Assembly: GCA_963680875.1 (NCBI GenBank)
Contig: OY804577.1
Coordinates: 146,834,196 to 146,898,195, forward strand
Direction: 5' to 3'
Source of the DNA: Bathymodiolus brooksi
Taxonomy: Eukaryota > Mollusca > Bivalvia > Mytilida > Modiolidae
Length of the DNA stretch: 64,000 nucleotides
Translations under genes and position numbers: made by a program
Notes under the pieces: generated by a model
What the model was told of the DNA's origin: nothing
What the model saw: only the letters and a program-made list of their open reading frames with translations
Database searches by the model: none
Shown here: positions 33,264 to 45,324 of the stretch, one piece after another
How positions within the stretch are numbered: the first letter of the stretch is position 1
How the letters are laid out: each line of letters opens with the position of its first letter

Positions 33264-36173
33264 GAGGCTCCCAGGAGCCTGTAATCGCTCACCTGGATCA
33301 AAGCTGCTTTCAATAACAACGCAACTGCACTGTGGCAGCCATCTTGGCGGGAGAGCGCGACTGCCGGACACAATTTTGGAAGAGGACCATCCAATGACTA
33401 TTCCATCCAAGTTTGGTTCTAATTGAGCTACTGGTTCCAGACAAGATGGTTTTTATGTGAATTTCCCATAGGGTCCTATGTTAAACTAAGTTCAGCTGTG
33501 CAGCCATTTTGGTCAGAGGGCAGGACCACCAGACACAATTTTGGAAGAGGACCATCCAATGATTATTTTATCAAAGTTTGGTTCCAATTGAGCAACTGGT
33601 TCCAGACAAGAAGATTTTTATGTGAATTTCCCATAGGTTCCTATGTTAAACTAAGTTCGGCTGTGGGGGCCATCTTGGTCGAAGGGCCGAACCGCCTGAC
33701 ATATTTTTGGAAAAGAACCATCCAATGACTATTTCATCAACATTTAGTTCTTATTGAGCAAATGGTTTCAAACAAGAAGATTTTTATGGGAATTTCCCAT
33801 AGGGTCCTATGTTAAATTAAGTTCGGCTGTGGTGGCCATCTTGGTCGAAGATCTGAAATGCCAGACATAATTTTGGAAGGGGACCACCCAAGGATCATTT
33901 CAGCAAAGTTTGGTTGAGATTGGCTCAGTAGTTTCAGAGGAAAAGATTTTTTTTAAATTTCATCCCCCCTTTTTTCTAATTTGCATAATCGGTCAAAATC
34001 AGCAAAGTTCAAAGTTCATAAAAAATCCAGTAATATATGTTAAAAAGCTCATCATTATGCTTATACAGTTCAAATTTGGGCACATTCTGGCTTAAAATAG
34101 AGCAGTTTTGGCCATTTGAAGAAATTTCTATTTTTAGTAATGGCAGCCATCTTGGATACAGGACGGCGCTGACGGACACAATTTTGAAAGGGACCCACAC
34201 AGGGACCATCCCTGCCAGGTTTGGTTTAATTTGGTTCAGCGGTTTCAGAGGAGAAGATTTAAATGTGATCTTTTATCAAAATATGCCTAATTTGCATAAT
34301 CGGTATAAATCGGCTGAAAAAAAAATTTCAAACAAAAACCCTGAACATATGCTAAACTACTCCTTTCCATGTAGCTGTAGTTAAAATTTGAGCTCATTTT
34401 GACTTATACTAAAGCAGCAATGGACAATTGAAGAAATTTCTATTTTTAGTAACAGCAGCCATCTTGAATGGAGGGCGGGGCTGTCGGACACAATTTTGAA
34501 AGGGACCCATCCAGGGACCATCCCTGCCAGGTTTGGTTTAATTTGGTTCAGCGGTTTCAGAGGAGAAGATTTAAATGTGATCTTTTATCAAAATATGCCT
34601 AATTTGCATAATCGGTATACAGTAGAGTTCGTTTATAACGAAATCAGGCTTATAGCGAAATAAAGATAAATCCCAGATCCCATCGCTATTTAAACAATGT
34701 ATTTGTGAAGGCCTATTACAAATTTTTTATAACGAAATCAGGCTTATAACGAAGAGAATTTTAAACCCAAACAACGTTTTTATTACTCAAAATTTACATG
34801 ATATAACAAAGAAAATTGCTGAACAAACAAATCGTTTACTTGTCTTCCGTTACGTACGGACGATCACATATTAAAATGGTCAAGTGCACTTGACACTTCC
34901 GTTGTTGATAATTGAAAAATCAATAATCCAACCTTTGATGTTGTTAATGATGTCATTCAAGACTTTTCTTTAAAATATTCAAACCATAAAATGGGTATTA
35001 AATGATGTGATTAACAAGTTGTCAATTAATAACACACACACTAATTTATTGCATTAAAAATTAATAAAACGTAATCTAAATTTTAATGAATGGATGCACA
35101 AGCTAAAGAAATTAAAAACAAAGTTATTTGTGAGATTAATTCATTCACTATTGTTTATTTTTTCTTTGATGATAGACTCTTTAATTAAACAACAAACATG
35201 TGTGGTCTCAAGGTTCATCTAAATACCAAAAACAAAAGAAATGTACTCGTTATGAAATTTCGATTAACCTGAGTTTTTATGTGTATATAATACCAAAAAG
35301 AAACAATTATTCTTCAAATTCAAATAAAAAAAAGGAAAATGGTCACAATCTTAAAATTGGCCATTAAAAATATATATCAGAATTATCAGCATTATACCGA
35401 AATCGATCCAAGTGTTAATACCCGACCTCATATTTCCTGTTTATAAAATAGATCGTGAACAAAGTCGAAAAAACGTTTCTAAGAAACATTTGAAGATACC
35501 AAAGAGGTATTTAGAAGCCGTAGTCTTTGAGAACTGTCTAAAGGATTAAACAAAAATTTACGATAAAGGCTCACTTTACTGTGCATCAGTTATCATAGCG
35601 TAATGAAACTGCCCGGGTCAGAACCAGATTTTTTTCTCTCTTAAAATTACGCGACCTCGGTGGCTCGAACTACCGATAGCTAGAACAGATTTTGACAGTC
35701 CCTTCGAGTTCTAGCCAGCGAAGTTCTACTGTCCGATTTTCAAAAGGGGAGGTAATTCTACATTGTTTCTCTTATAACGAACGATGCCTATAATGAACTA
35801 AGATCAAGAGTCCCCTGGACTTCATTATAAACTCTACTGTATATCGGCTGAAAGAAAAATTTCACAAAAAAAAACGGAATATATGTTAAACTACTCCTTG
35901 CCATGTAGCTGCAGCAAAAATTTTAGTAGCAGTGGACAATTAAAATTTCATCCCCCCTTTTTCCTATTTTTAGCTTGGTGGCCATCTTGGTTGGAAGTCG
36001 TGATCACCATACACAAATTGGAAGGGGGCCATCCACAAACCATTCCACCAAAGTTTGGTTGCAATTGGCCCAGTGGTTTCTGAGGAGAAGATTAAAATGT
36101 GAAATGTTGACGGACGGACGACAGACGAAAAGTGATGACAATAGCTCACTTGGCCTAAAGGCCAGGTGAGCTA
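33264..36173 (+). mobile_element. Hairpin-ended dispersed element, second copy, with a pogo-like insertion
   Basis: Begins gaggctcccaggagcctgta and gctcacctgg exactly as at 4,334, and ends ggcctaaaggccaggtgagc after a gacggacggacgacag stretch. The first part has ~155-bp units with catagggtcctatgttaaa; the second has the ~312-bp units ttctatttttagtaacagca. About 1.2 kb (34,620-35,839) is a later insertion. No enzyme is encoded. Confidence 0.8.
34620..35839. mobile_element. pogo/Tigger-like non-autonomous element, 1.22 kb
   Basis: Ends cagtagagttcgtttataac and (reverse complement of right end) cagtagagtttataatgaag, bordered by TA at 34,618-34,619 and 35,840-35,841. Removing it restores ggtatatatcggctgaaag, as in the copy at 5,433. 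TA duplication with CAGTAGAG ends is the pogo/Tigger signature. A second terminus of similar type (cagtagaacttcgctggcta on the minus strand, near 35,730) lies inside, suggesting nested or recombined ends. No transposase frame is seen. Confidence 0.75.
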
Positions 36174-36960
36174 AAAAGTGACATGGCTGGCTTCAAAAAT
36201 ATTGTTTTCTACTAAAAATGACAATAAAATTAATTGACCAGGCAGAATAAAACTGACCCGGCAGGGTTAGGGGAAACCAACAATCTTTTTTCTTTGGCCT
36301 AAAGATCATTTCTGGTTTCCTGCAAATCAGCTAAAAAATTATAGATTATGCATATTTGTTATTGACCCAAATCATTACCAAGTATAGTTCATTTCAATAT
36401 AAAGTATTTTGATATATGTGCATCATTATTGTAGATATACATTTTTTTCTTAGGTTTTTGGTGTGATAAGTTTCTAAATTGAATGCATCTAAAATCCAGA
36501 AATCGTGTGCGTCCAAAAGCCAGACATAGCTGTGTGTTGCATATGATCCATCTGTTGCTTTGCGTGTCCTTACGGATAATCACCGAAACAACAAAAGTGC
36601 AAATCAATAATGTTGTGAAGGTAAAAATGGTACGACAGTAGCACAGATTAGATGATCATTGACTACGGCATTGTTAGTTTGGAGCCACTGGGATAATCTC
36701 GAAAAATATCAGCCCTTACTTCTACTTTATACAAACAAATAACTTCTCAAAATAAAATCTGAACAAGGTTACAACTAATACAATGACATACTTTTTTTTT
36801 TAGTAATCTGACTTAATTTGACCAATAAGTTGCTATATTCAGAAGATAACTTTCCAAGTACAATAAAACCAAATGAGATTTTATGTGAGTTTTGGTTTTC
36901 GAAAATGTCAGTGCATGGATAGTAACACATAGCTATAGCCATAGGGCATTGTTGACCATT

Positions 36961-37943
36961 ATTTATCACAGGCATTTGTTTCTGGTAAAAAAAATATACC
37001 TAGATACTATATATACCACAAGGTACGTAACCGTTCATTTGTAAAAAATCTAGATCATCACGATTTTCACGTTTTTTCAACTCGACGGACACCAGCATGG
37101 AGAAATGGCCTACATCATCTGAAACTATAATTTATCTACAAAATGATGTATAAAGCACATACCTTTACTGAACCTCAACAATACAACAGACCTTTTTCCA
37201 CGGGTCAGTTATCAGCTTTCATCATTCAGACGGGAAACTGGGATGTTGCGACCCGCAGTGAAAGAAAAAATAAGAAAAGTTGTAATAAAAATGCTATAAA
37301 AATTACTGAGATGTTAGAAAAATATATATATTGCATTCCAATCAAAAAAATAATAAAAGTGTAGTTTGAATGCAAATCTGTTGCTACTTTTAGAATTTTT
37401 CTAGCTTTTCCCAGGTTTTAATTTTCCCACCCATAAGACTTTGTCCTGTTGGTATACTTCAGGGAAAACTCCCGAGGTTGTATAGAAAGTTCACAAATTT
37501 TGAATTCTATAAATAGCAACAGATTTGCATTCAAACTACACTTTTATTATTTTTTTGATTGGAATGCAATATATATATTTTTCTAACATCTCAGTATTTT
37601 TCATAGCATTTTTATTACAACTTTTCTTATTTTTTCTTTCACTGCGGGTCACAACATCCCAGTTTCCCGTCTGCATGATGAAAGCTGATAACTGACCAGT
37701 GGAAAAAGGTCTGTTGTATTGTTGAAGTTCAGCAAAGGTATGTGTTTTATGCATCATTTTGTAGATAATTTATCGTAGTTTCAGATGATGTAGGCCATTC
37801 CTCCATGCTGGCGTCCATCGAGTTGACAAGATGCGAAAATCACGATGACCTAGATTTTTACAAATGAACGGTTATGTACCTTGTGGTATATATAGTATCT
37901 AGGTATATTTTTTTTTTACCAGAAACAAGTGTCTGTTATTTAT
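36961..37943. repeat. Large imperfect palindrome, ~420-bp arms, ~100-bp loop
   Basis: The left arm (36,961-37,400) returns inverted at 37,502-37,943: ataccacaaggtacgtaacc, caatacaacagaccttttt, gggaaactgggatgttg and tgaatgcaaatctgttgct all have inverted partners. Two 73-residue frames on opposite strands (37,143-37,364 plus, 37,536-37,757 minus) are the same sequence in the two arms; their differences mostly change residues, so I see no sign of protein selection. Ends and target duplication are not clear. Confidence 0.85.
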
Positions 37944-38569
37944 CCACACATGTGGAAAATACTAATACTATAGTCAACAAGGCCCAATGGCAATGAATGC
38001 ACATATTTTGAGTATCTGGAGCTAGCTGTAGAATGGAAAGAATATTTGTAACAATTATGCACAGAAAAAATACTCGATATTGTGGCAGTACAAACACGTT
38101 TTATAGGCCCTGTGTTCAAAACATGATCAGACATTACTGCCACATCACCAAACGAGACCAATCTGTATAGTCTATTTTTATGATGACAATACATAAATTT
38201 TATCGAACCGATTGAAAAATTGAAGAATCGTGTTCAGATAAATCACATAGATATATTTCATTTTCTAAAATAATCGAATGTACGCTGAATACATTACTTT
38301 TGAAATATCACACACCTTTCGCAAACCGGCTGATGAATTCAACTTCCGGTAGAAATCATCTAAACGTTTGTTATTTTTATTGGATAATGTGTAGATGTTA
38401 CAAAGGCGATAATTGGTTGATTTTAATGTTCCATTTCGGCCTCCTTAAAATATTGGAGCACTCTATTTGGATAATTAAGATATCCTCCAAAAAACCTTAT
38501 AAAGGGTTAAAATAATATCAATTTTTTATGTTCCTATGGAAACGTTACATTTATTTAACAATCGACACA

Positions 38570-39179
38570 TGTACATCTGGCAAACCAGAAGACTGGGCAA
38601 AATTTAAAGCTACAAGGAAGACCATCAAAAAGACGATCGAATGTGAACACAACAAATACATAGCAGATATCCTTAACATCGTAGATGACATCACAGAGGA
38701 TCAGCAGACAAGAACTAGTATTAGAAAGAAATTTTGGAGATACATTAAATCTAAGAAACAGGAAAGTAGTGATGTAGCCACCTTGGAAGTAGATGGATGC
38801 TACATGGAGGATATAGCAAATCTAAGGCGGAAGCACTAAACAAACAATTCCAATCAGTTTTTACTGACGAAGACATGTCAACTTTACCTCAAATGGGAAC
38901 AAGCAAGACACAGGACATCTCAAGTATCCAGATAGAGCCTGGAAAAGGGAATAGCTAAATTACTATACAAGCTAAACATCAACAAAGCTAGTGGTTCAGA
39001 TACAATCTCGTGTAGAATACTCCGGGAAGCCGCAGATGAAATTGCACCATACCTAAAATTTATTTTTGAAAAATCATTGGAATTGAAAAATGTACCATAT
39101 GACTGGAGAACAGCCAACATCACTGCTCTATTCAAAAACGGAGATCGATCAAAACCTGTCAACTATAGACCAGTCTCTT
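38570..39179 (+). pseudogene. LINE reverse transcriptase, 5' half (Jockey/CR1-like), broken
   Basis: Encodes the end of the endonuclease-RT linker and the start of the RT domain: KPEDWAKFKATRKTIKKT, KKFWRYIKSKKQESSDVATL, then after a frameshift near 38,830 NKQFQSVFTDEDMSTLPQMG, after another near 38,950 LNINKASGSDTISCRIL and YDWRTANITALFKNGDRSKP, ending VNYRPVS. The endonuclease domain is missing. It stops at 39,179, where a transposon was inserted; the rest of the RT is at 47,847. Inactive by frameshifts. Confidence 0.88.
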
Positions 39180-39189
39180 CCCAGCTAGC

Positions 39190-39790
39190 ACACTACGTAT
39201 TCACAACGTTGCAGTTTGGTTGCTGTTTGGTCAGGTCCCTTTCTTACGTGAAAATTACGTTGCCACAACGTATTTTAGATACGTGATATGCAAGTCGTTG
39301 TGACAACGTATGTTCCAACGTTTGTGTTACGTACGGATATGGTCTTGATGCTAACGTAAAAGCTCAAACGTAATGTGTACGTCCTGGTAACGTATTCAGA
39401 ATACGTTATATCCAAGACGTTGTGACAACGTACTTTCCAACGTCTTTGTTACGTACAGATATGGCCTTGATGCTAACGTAAAAACTCAAACGTAATTATT
39501 ACGTCCTGGTAACGTATTCAGAATACGTTATATGCAAGTCGTTGTGACACTGTAGTTTGAACGTTTTTGTTACGTACGGATATGGTCTTGATGTTAACGT
39601 AAAAGCTCAAACGTAATGTGTACGTCCTGGTAACGTATTCAGAATACGTTATATCCAAGACGTTGTGACAACGTACTTTCCAACGTCTTTGTTACGTACG
39701 GATATGGCCTTGATGCTAACGTAAAAACTCAAACGTAATTATTACGTCCTGGTAACGTATTTCAGAATACGCTATATGCAAGTTGTTGTC
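39190..39790. repeat. 121-bp tandem repeat, five copies, dimeric
   Basis: The start word aacgtatt(c/t) recurs at 39,268, 39,389, 39,511, 39,632 and 39,753. Copies alternate between atatgcaagtcg and atatccaagacg types, a 242-bp dimer period. Each unit has about ten acgt words, a high CpG density in this AT-rich setting, as expected of subterminal transposase-binding repeats (inference). Confidence 0.85.
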
Positions 39791-40805
39791 AAACAACCGT
39801 ACGTACTTATCACCAATCATTAAGGTATTTCCCTGGAAAAGGGAAAGGATCTTAATTAAAAAGTGAATTTTTCAAATTGGAAAGTATTCTCTAGACATGA
39901 CATTGAATTTGATAGTAGTTGATCTCCTGATTCTAAAAATGCATGGTTGATAAGAACTTTTTGCATTTCCAGGTTCATCAGTAAAAAATGTGACTAAGTT
40001 GTGTTGTTATTTGGCTATATTTTTGCGTTAAGATGATACAACTGGCTATAGTTGTATATCAATAGCAATAATAAAAAAAACATAATAAAAACGCCATGTA
40101 CGAGGATCGTATCGGTGGCCTCTTGATCGTTAATCGTTCTTCTTTCCACTGAACTTATTAGAACGTGATGAAGAAGGCAATATACAAATGTATCTCCAAG
40201 ATTTAATTACTTGCAATAAAATTACCATTATCCAAAAATTAGAAGTACTTTTCCTCATAAATATTCGTCATATTTGAATTAGATTTTGATCACTGCAGTT
40301 TCAAGCTGAGTGGATCGTTTATTAGATTTGTCAAATAATAGCATACAATGCGGAAATTCAGTGTGTCCGTCAACGATTCGATAATAAAAAGTTATTTCTA
40401 TTTCCGGAGTTTGAATTCCTACCAAAATTCAAATCATTTTGGTGTTTTGTGACAATTTTAACAATTTCTTTGATGTCCCGAACATACAAAAACCTCGAGT
40501 TTAGAAGGTAGAAATATACAGTAAGGTTAGTCAATATAATTACATCTATGAATGAGCAATCCAAATTGATTTAAGAAAATACTGTGAGTGTGGCGCCAAA
40601 TGTCATTCATTGTTAAATTTTGTGTCAAAAACAAACAAACAAACAAATACTTTATTGTCAATCAAGACGCCCCGAAGAACAGAAAAATCATCATTAATTT
40701 GTTACAATGATTAGCGTGATTTAAGTGATTTTCAAACATTGAAATAAAATAAAATAACACAATAAAGGTTTACACTAATTTACAGCAAAAGTTTATAATC
40801 ATACC
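39791..40805. other. No gene seen
   Basis: AT-rich. A short (aaac)n run at 40,630-40,650 followed by tactttattgtcaatcaaga resembles the 3' end of a retroelement, but no body is recognisable. Confidence 0.4.
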
Positions 40806-41622
40806 ATCGTGTTATCGGTTTTCGTGCTATTATCGATTTTCAGATATAGCGATTAACAGTGTTAACCCTCCATTCATATGACGATTGGAATTTTCAAATA
40901 ATGGCTAGTTAAATATTTCATTGTGCATAAGATTGTTTTTAAAGCCATTCTTGTATTTTAATATACTCTCGATTACTTGGCAACTTTTGTTGTCAGTAAA
41001 ATGGCGTCATCTGTTTCCGTGGCAAATAAAAACTAGGCCGATATACGGGATGGAAACGAATATAAAATCCGGAAATGGCTGGTTTTAAAATTTCATGGTT
41101 CTGGCCATCTACCAAATCATACTACATCTAAATAAAATAACAGAATGTTTGAAAATGACCACTTTTAAAATTGTGTTTACTTTTGATGTTTTTTTTAGTG
41201 CTGAAACCACAATGCACTGCAAAGTGACATGTATTTTATATAAGAAACAGGCACATTTCAGTCAGCTCTTTTGTTTACAAGTACGATCAGTGACCCCATG
41301 ACAGTTACATGACAGGAAGAGCAGGTGTCTGAGAGGCAGACGACAAAGTTAAATTTTATATAGCCCTTCTGGATTTTTTTCCAGCTACTTTATAAATGAA
41401 GTACATTTTTGGCATTACAAAAAGTATGGTTCAGTAGGTAGGTTCACTGTTTTTGGTACTTACGTCTTTAAAAGTAAACTTTATCATTTTTTTACAGATG
41501 TCAGCTTTCGTATTGTTTATGTTCCATAAACAGAAACCGGAAGACACGTCAAAAATAATGCGTGCACTGTGGAAATCAAAATAAAATGGATACCACGAAA
41601 ACACATACCGTGACGATACATA
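40806..41622 (+). repeat. Dispersed repeat, second copy of 22,773-23,935
   Basis: Same order of words as the first copy, without its ~327-bp insert. Both copies share a 68-residue frame beginning MVLAIYQIILHLNKITECLK, with no family recognised; I treat it as repeat sequence. The cagtgtctgaaatg ends of the first host element are not present here. Confidence 0.8.
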
Positions 41623-41674
41623 CCTTGTACATGTACAAAAATGTAGTTATGTCAGTAACCAAAGCAATGAGGTA

Positions 41675-42152
41675 CAGAGACGTGCCAAAAGTATTCGGTC
41701 ACTGTGATTTTTTACTATATATTTCATGTAAAACCACATTTTTTAAAAACATTGTTCGATTTTGATGAAATTTTTACCAACAGAACGTCAGAAGCGAGAA
41801 CGTATGTAATTTTCTGTGATTATTTTTAAATATTTTTTGGAAGCACAGATTTTAAATATTCATGATTTAAATGCAAACTTAAATTATTTGTCTTCAAATG
41901 TACTATCATTGTATTGTATTTTTGACGTTCAAAATTTTGTTTTGTGTTTAAATTGTGAACTCATAAAAATTATAGATTATAAAATTATGCTAAAATCACT
42001 TTGTAAAACTACATTTAATTCTGTTTTTGTTGGTAAAAAATCATCAAAATCGAACAAGAGTCGACTTTGGAATAATGTATTTAAAAAATGTGGTTTTATA
42101 TGAAATATATAGTAAAACATCACAGTGACCGAATACTTTTTGCACGTCTCTG
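41675..42152. mobile_element. Tc1/mariner-type MITE, 478 bp
   Basis: TA at 41,673-41,674 and 42,153-42,154. Ends cagagacgtgccaaaagtat and (reverse complement of right) cagagacgtgcaaaaagtat continue as a ~76-bp inverted repeat with few mismatches through tcggtcactgtga and aaccacattttttaaa. The internal 95-residue frame (41,816-42,103) is AT-rich and is not a transposase. Confidence 0.88.
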
Positions 42153-43741
42153 TATTACAGACATTTTTACATAGACTCTTAAGATCAGATAAAGGTTAGA
42201 TGCATCCGATTTTCATTTTGTCCAGGAACCTCGAACATTTAATTGTTATTTCATTTATTATTTAGCTTGATTTTAGCCAAAGCCAAGGTATATAATTTTC
42301 AAGTTCAGAAAATAACATGCATGCAATTAGAAATTATATCTTTAATGTAGATCATATGAAAATTGCAGACTTCCCCATGATGTCCCCATCTTAGATATGC
42401 AAATTATCAAATGGTACCTCATTTCTGGCTACATGTATATACTTAGGAGGCAGGGGGAAGTAGCCTCTTTTTTTTTATCGTTAAGACAGTATGATCATAA
42501 ATTCATTGATGATACCTGTACATTGTGTATATAAATGAGACTATGAATAAAATAGTTTAAATTTCTTCATTATAATTTCAGAGCTGGTTCATTTCTGTAA
42601 AAGTGGTAAACAAGTACAGTTGGATTTGGGGTTATAGCTGTTATAGGCACATAGCTGACCTTGTAACTTTTCAACATATGGCAAACCAGTCGAAATAATT
42701 CCTGGCCCCATGTAATATTGGAAGCCACAGATGTCACCTGCTTCATGTCCTGTAATGTCAGACCGATCAACACATAGCTATAGCTAGACAACAGCAAATT
42801 TCACCATCATCTAATCAGAGGTATTCAATTTCATGTTCTTCTAGCTATAGGCCAGACAAGTCAACAACATTATATTTTACATTTTACTATCAACTAATCT
42901 AGTCCTGAGGCAATTTTATAGGGATTAAACTCAGATCACGAAAGCTACCATGATGATTTATTGATGAACCAGAAATTAGACTTCATTCACAAAGCCTACA
43001 AAATAAATGTATAATGATACATGCATACACTTATACATGTAAGTTATACCAATAGAGCTCCTCCCATATTTATAGTGTGTGGCTATCACAGAAACAAAGG
43101 GTTCTTTAGATGAACTTGTTACATTTAATTACATGTATGCAATCTACTTCAAATACAGAACATTTCTTAAAAAGAGATTTATGTTAAATATCATCAGTTA
43201 CAGTTGACGATAAAATGAAAATAAACACATTTTGAAAAGATCAACCTATCTGATAGAGATCCAATCCCAAAGACAAATTAACTGTACCTGTAATGAAATT
43301 TTGAGAAATCAATTAATAAGGAATATAGTTATGTAAAAAAAACTGCAGAAAAAAATGCCTAAAATTCCCAAGAGTAAATAATTATAATATGATCCTTTGT
43401 CAGAGCTTTGTAACATGGACTTAATTTTTTGGTTCATTTCTACATTTCTTTTTAAAGTTTTCTATATTAAGTGTAGAAATAATAAAAGTGTAATAAATGA
43501 AGATAATATTGGTCAGTAGAGAAGTACTGGGCATGGGTAATTATGCTATTTAATTAGGTCACACCACTGATTGATCGATATTTATCTCCTCCCCACTGAT
43601 TGTTTATATGTGCTTTGTGATTTTCATAATTTCTCATTAATGAAATGAGATCATGGAAAATATTTTACGGGATATGTTTATATCAACAACAAATATCAAA
43701 AACTGCAAGATAAGTGCTGTCTTAAATCAATTTTTAATCTA
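42153..43741. other. No gene seen
   Basis: AT-rich sequence within the 8.7-kb insertion. No repeat, RNA or family-like frame was found on reading; the minus-strand frame at 42,570-42,797 is not recognised. Confidence 0.4.
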
Positions 43742-43751
43742 GAGATATAAG

Positions 43752-44206
43752 CAGTCTGATTAAATCATACCCCAGACTCAATTTTCATATCGTCGGGGTC
43801 TGACAGGTATGGCTTACAGGTCATCTTCTCGTGACCTTATTAATTTGCATATTGAAACAAAGTATTGACTAATGAGATTCGACATAGCAAAAGCCTTCTC
43901 GGTTGTCTGTTCAAAATGGCGACGATTGACACAGCCATCGCTCTAGCTCTCCAACAATTCAAAGTTGATCGTTTGAAAGCAGAACAAAAAAGTAATTTTA
44001 CAAGCTCTTCTGTCAGGCGAGGATTGTGTAGCTGTGCTACCGACAGGATATGGGAAACCGGAGTTATCTATCCTGAACTTCCCAGTTCGTGGAAGTGGTG
44101 ATTTGATTAGACAATTGAAAGGTCACGAGAAGATGACCTGTAAGCCATACCTGTCAGACCCCGACGATATGAAAATTGAGTCTGGGGTATGATTTTAATT
44201 AGACTG
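43752..44206. mobile_element. Pack-type TIR element (MULE-like), 455 bp, carrying a helicase gene fragment
   Basis: Flanked by a perfect 10-bp duplication gagatataag (43,742-43,751 and 44,207-44,216). Terminal inverted repeats of 87-88 bp (43,752-43,838; 44,119-44,206) start cagtctgattaaa / cagtctaattaaaa and differ by about one substitution and one indel. Long TIRs with a 9-11-bp duplication are the pattern of Mutator-like elements. The centre holds the 5' leader and first codons of a RecQ-like helicase gene instead of a transposase. The near-identical ends suggest recent movement. Confidence 0.85.
43916..44102 (+). pseudogene. RecQ-like DEXH helicase, captured N-terminal fragment
   Basis: Starts MATIDTAIALALQQFKVDRL then KAEQK, followed after a one-base shift by VILQALLSGEDCVAVLPTGY-GK, the Walker A region of RecQ-family helicases; a second shift restores GVIYPELPSSW, like the residues after motif I. 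Two frameshifts and the end of the fragment in the right TIR mean no working helicase. The start codon and about 40 bases of leader were captured with it. Confidence 0.75.
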
Positions 44207-45037
44207 GAGATATAAGTTTCTTACATATTAAGTGTAAGTTGCTCTCCGAGTCTAATGTTCTACATACTGCAAATGCTTCTTCTAAAATTAAGTATTAATT
44301 TTGATAATATTGTAGTCTTGCAATAGATCTAAATGTTTGAACTGCACTTTTTTTGTACCATATCTCTTCTAATTCTCTTCTGTTCTCATGTTTTTTTTTT
44401 ACATAAATGGAGATGTATCTTTTCTAGATTTGTCCTATCAATAAAATTTAACGTATAAGTTTGGTCACTGTTTTTGGATTTCTTTCTTTAGCTCTGTAAT
44501 ATATATCCATGCAATATATTTCCGAGTTATAATCAATTAATTATAGGTTTTACAATGTGTCTTCACTTACAGTCGCAAATATCTGTTTACCTAGCTACGA
44601 TATGCGTCGCTAGGTAAACTCATTTTGCAACCGTAAAACCGACGATTTACATCCGCAAAGCTTAAAATACAATACAGTTATCTCCTAAATATAATAATTT
44701 CAAGCTTCTGATCATGATCAAAATAGTTACTAAAAATATTTTCACCCCTAAAGTTGTTCCATTTAGCTGAAAATATTAATATCATATTATTTTTTTCAGA
44801 ATCAATCCACCAATGAAGGGAGCTTTCCAGATGCTTGATGGAGAAAAAAAACTTTATAGTTGAAGGAAACCTTTCATTGTTCATTTAACTTTGTTGTTTT
44901 TTATATCTTTCATTTTTTTGTTGACCAAATGTTAGAATTTGTATGTGGTTTTTTTTGTATGCAAGTTTTGTGATTTATATATATCAGAATCAGTATGGTT
45001 GAGATAATGTGGGTTTGAGTTAATTATAAGGTTATGA
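44207..45037. other. No gene seen
   Basis: AT-rich. A small inverted pair tttacctagcta / cgctaggtaaact lies at 44,586-44,620; otherwise nothing is recognisable. Confidence 0.4.
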
Positions 45038-45106
45038 GTGTTTAACACCACTTTCAACAATATTGCAGTTTATAAAGGTAGAAGAAACCGGAGTACCCAG
45101 GATAGT
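45038..45106 (-). mobile_element. SINE fragment
   Basis: On the minus strand ctgggtactccggtttctt, gcaatattgttgaaagtgg and gttaaacactcat match the 3' half of the SINE at 17,407-17,628. Confidence 0.75.
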
Positions 45107-45186
45107 ATTATATAATATAATGTTGAATGAAAGTTGATTGGTTGAATGAGAATCATGATTTGTATGCCAGTATTTTGAATTCTAAT

Positions 45187-45324
45187 ATGACATGCTGTTT
45201 TGGCCTTGTAAACAAAAGGGTATAAAAATCGCCGGTTTATTATGACTTACACACGCTAATGATCATGACGTATTTGGCTGTTTTATTATACCCTTTTGTT
45301 TACAACGCCAAAACAGCACGTCAT
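45187..45324. mobile_element. Short TIR element, 138 bp
   Basis: A 38-bp inverted repeat (atgacatgctgttttggcct, tgtaaacaaaagggtata) closes at 45,287-45,324 with two mismatches, around a ~60-bp centre. Near-perfect arms in AT-rich DNA indicate a MITE or snap-back sequence. No clear target duplication. Confidence 0.7.

Noticed and set aside
37143..37757. Two related 73-residue proteins on opposite strands
   Set aside because: They are the two arms of one palindrome; most differences change amino acids, which argues against selection on a protein.
41816..42103. Possible transposase in the mariner-type MITE
   Set aside because: 95 AT-driven residues, no DDE-type motifs, and the C-terminal part lies in the TIR.
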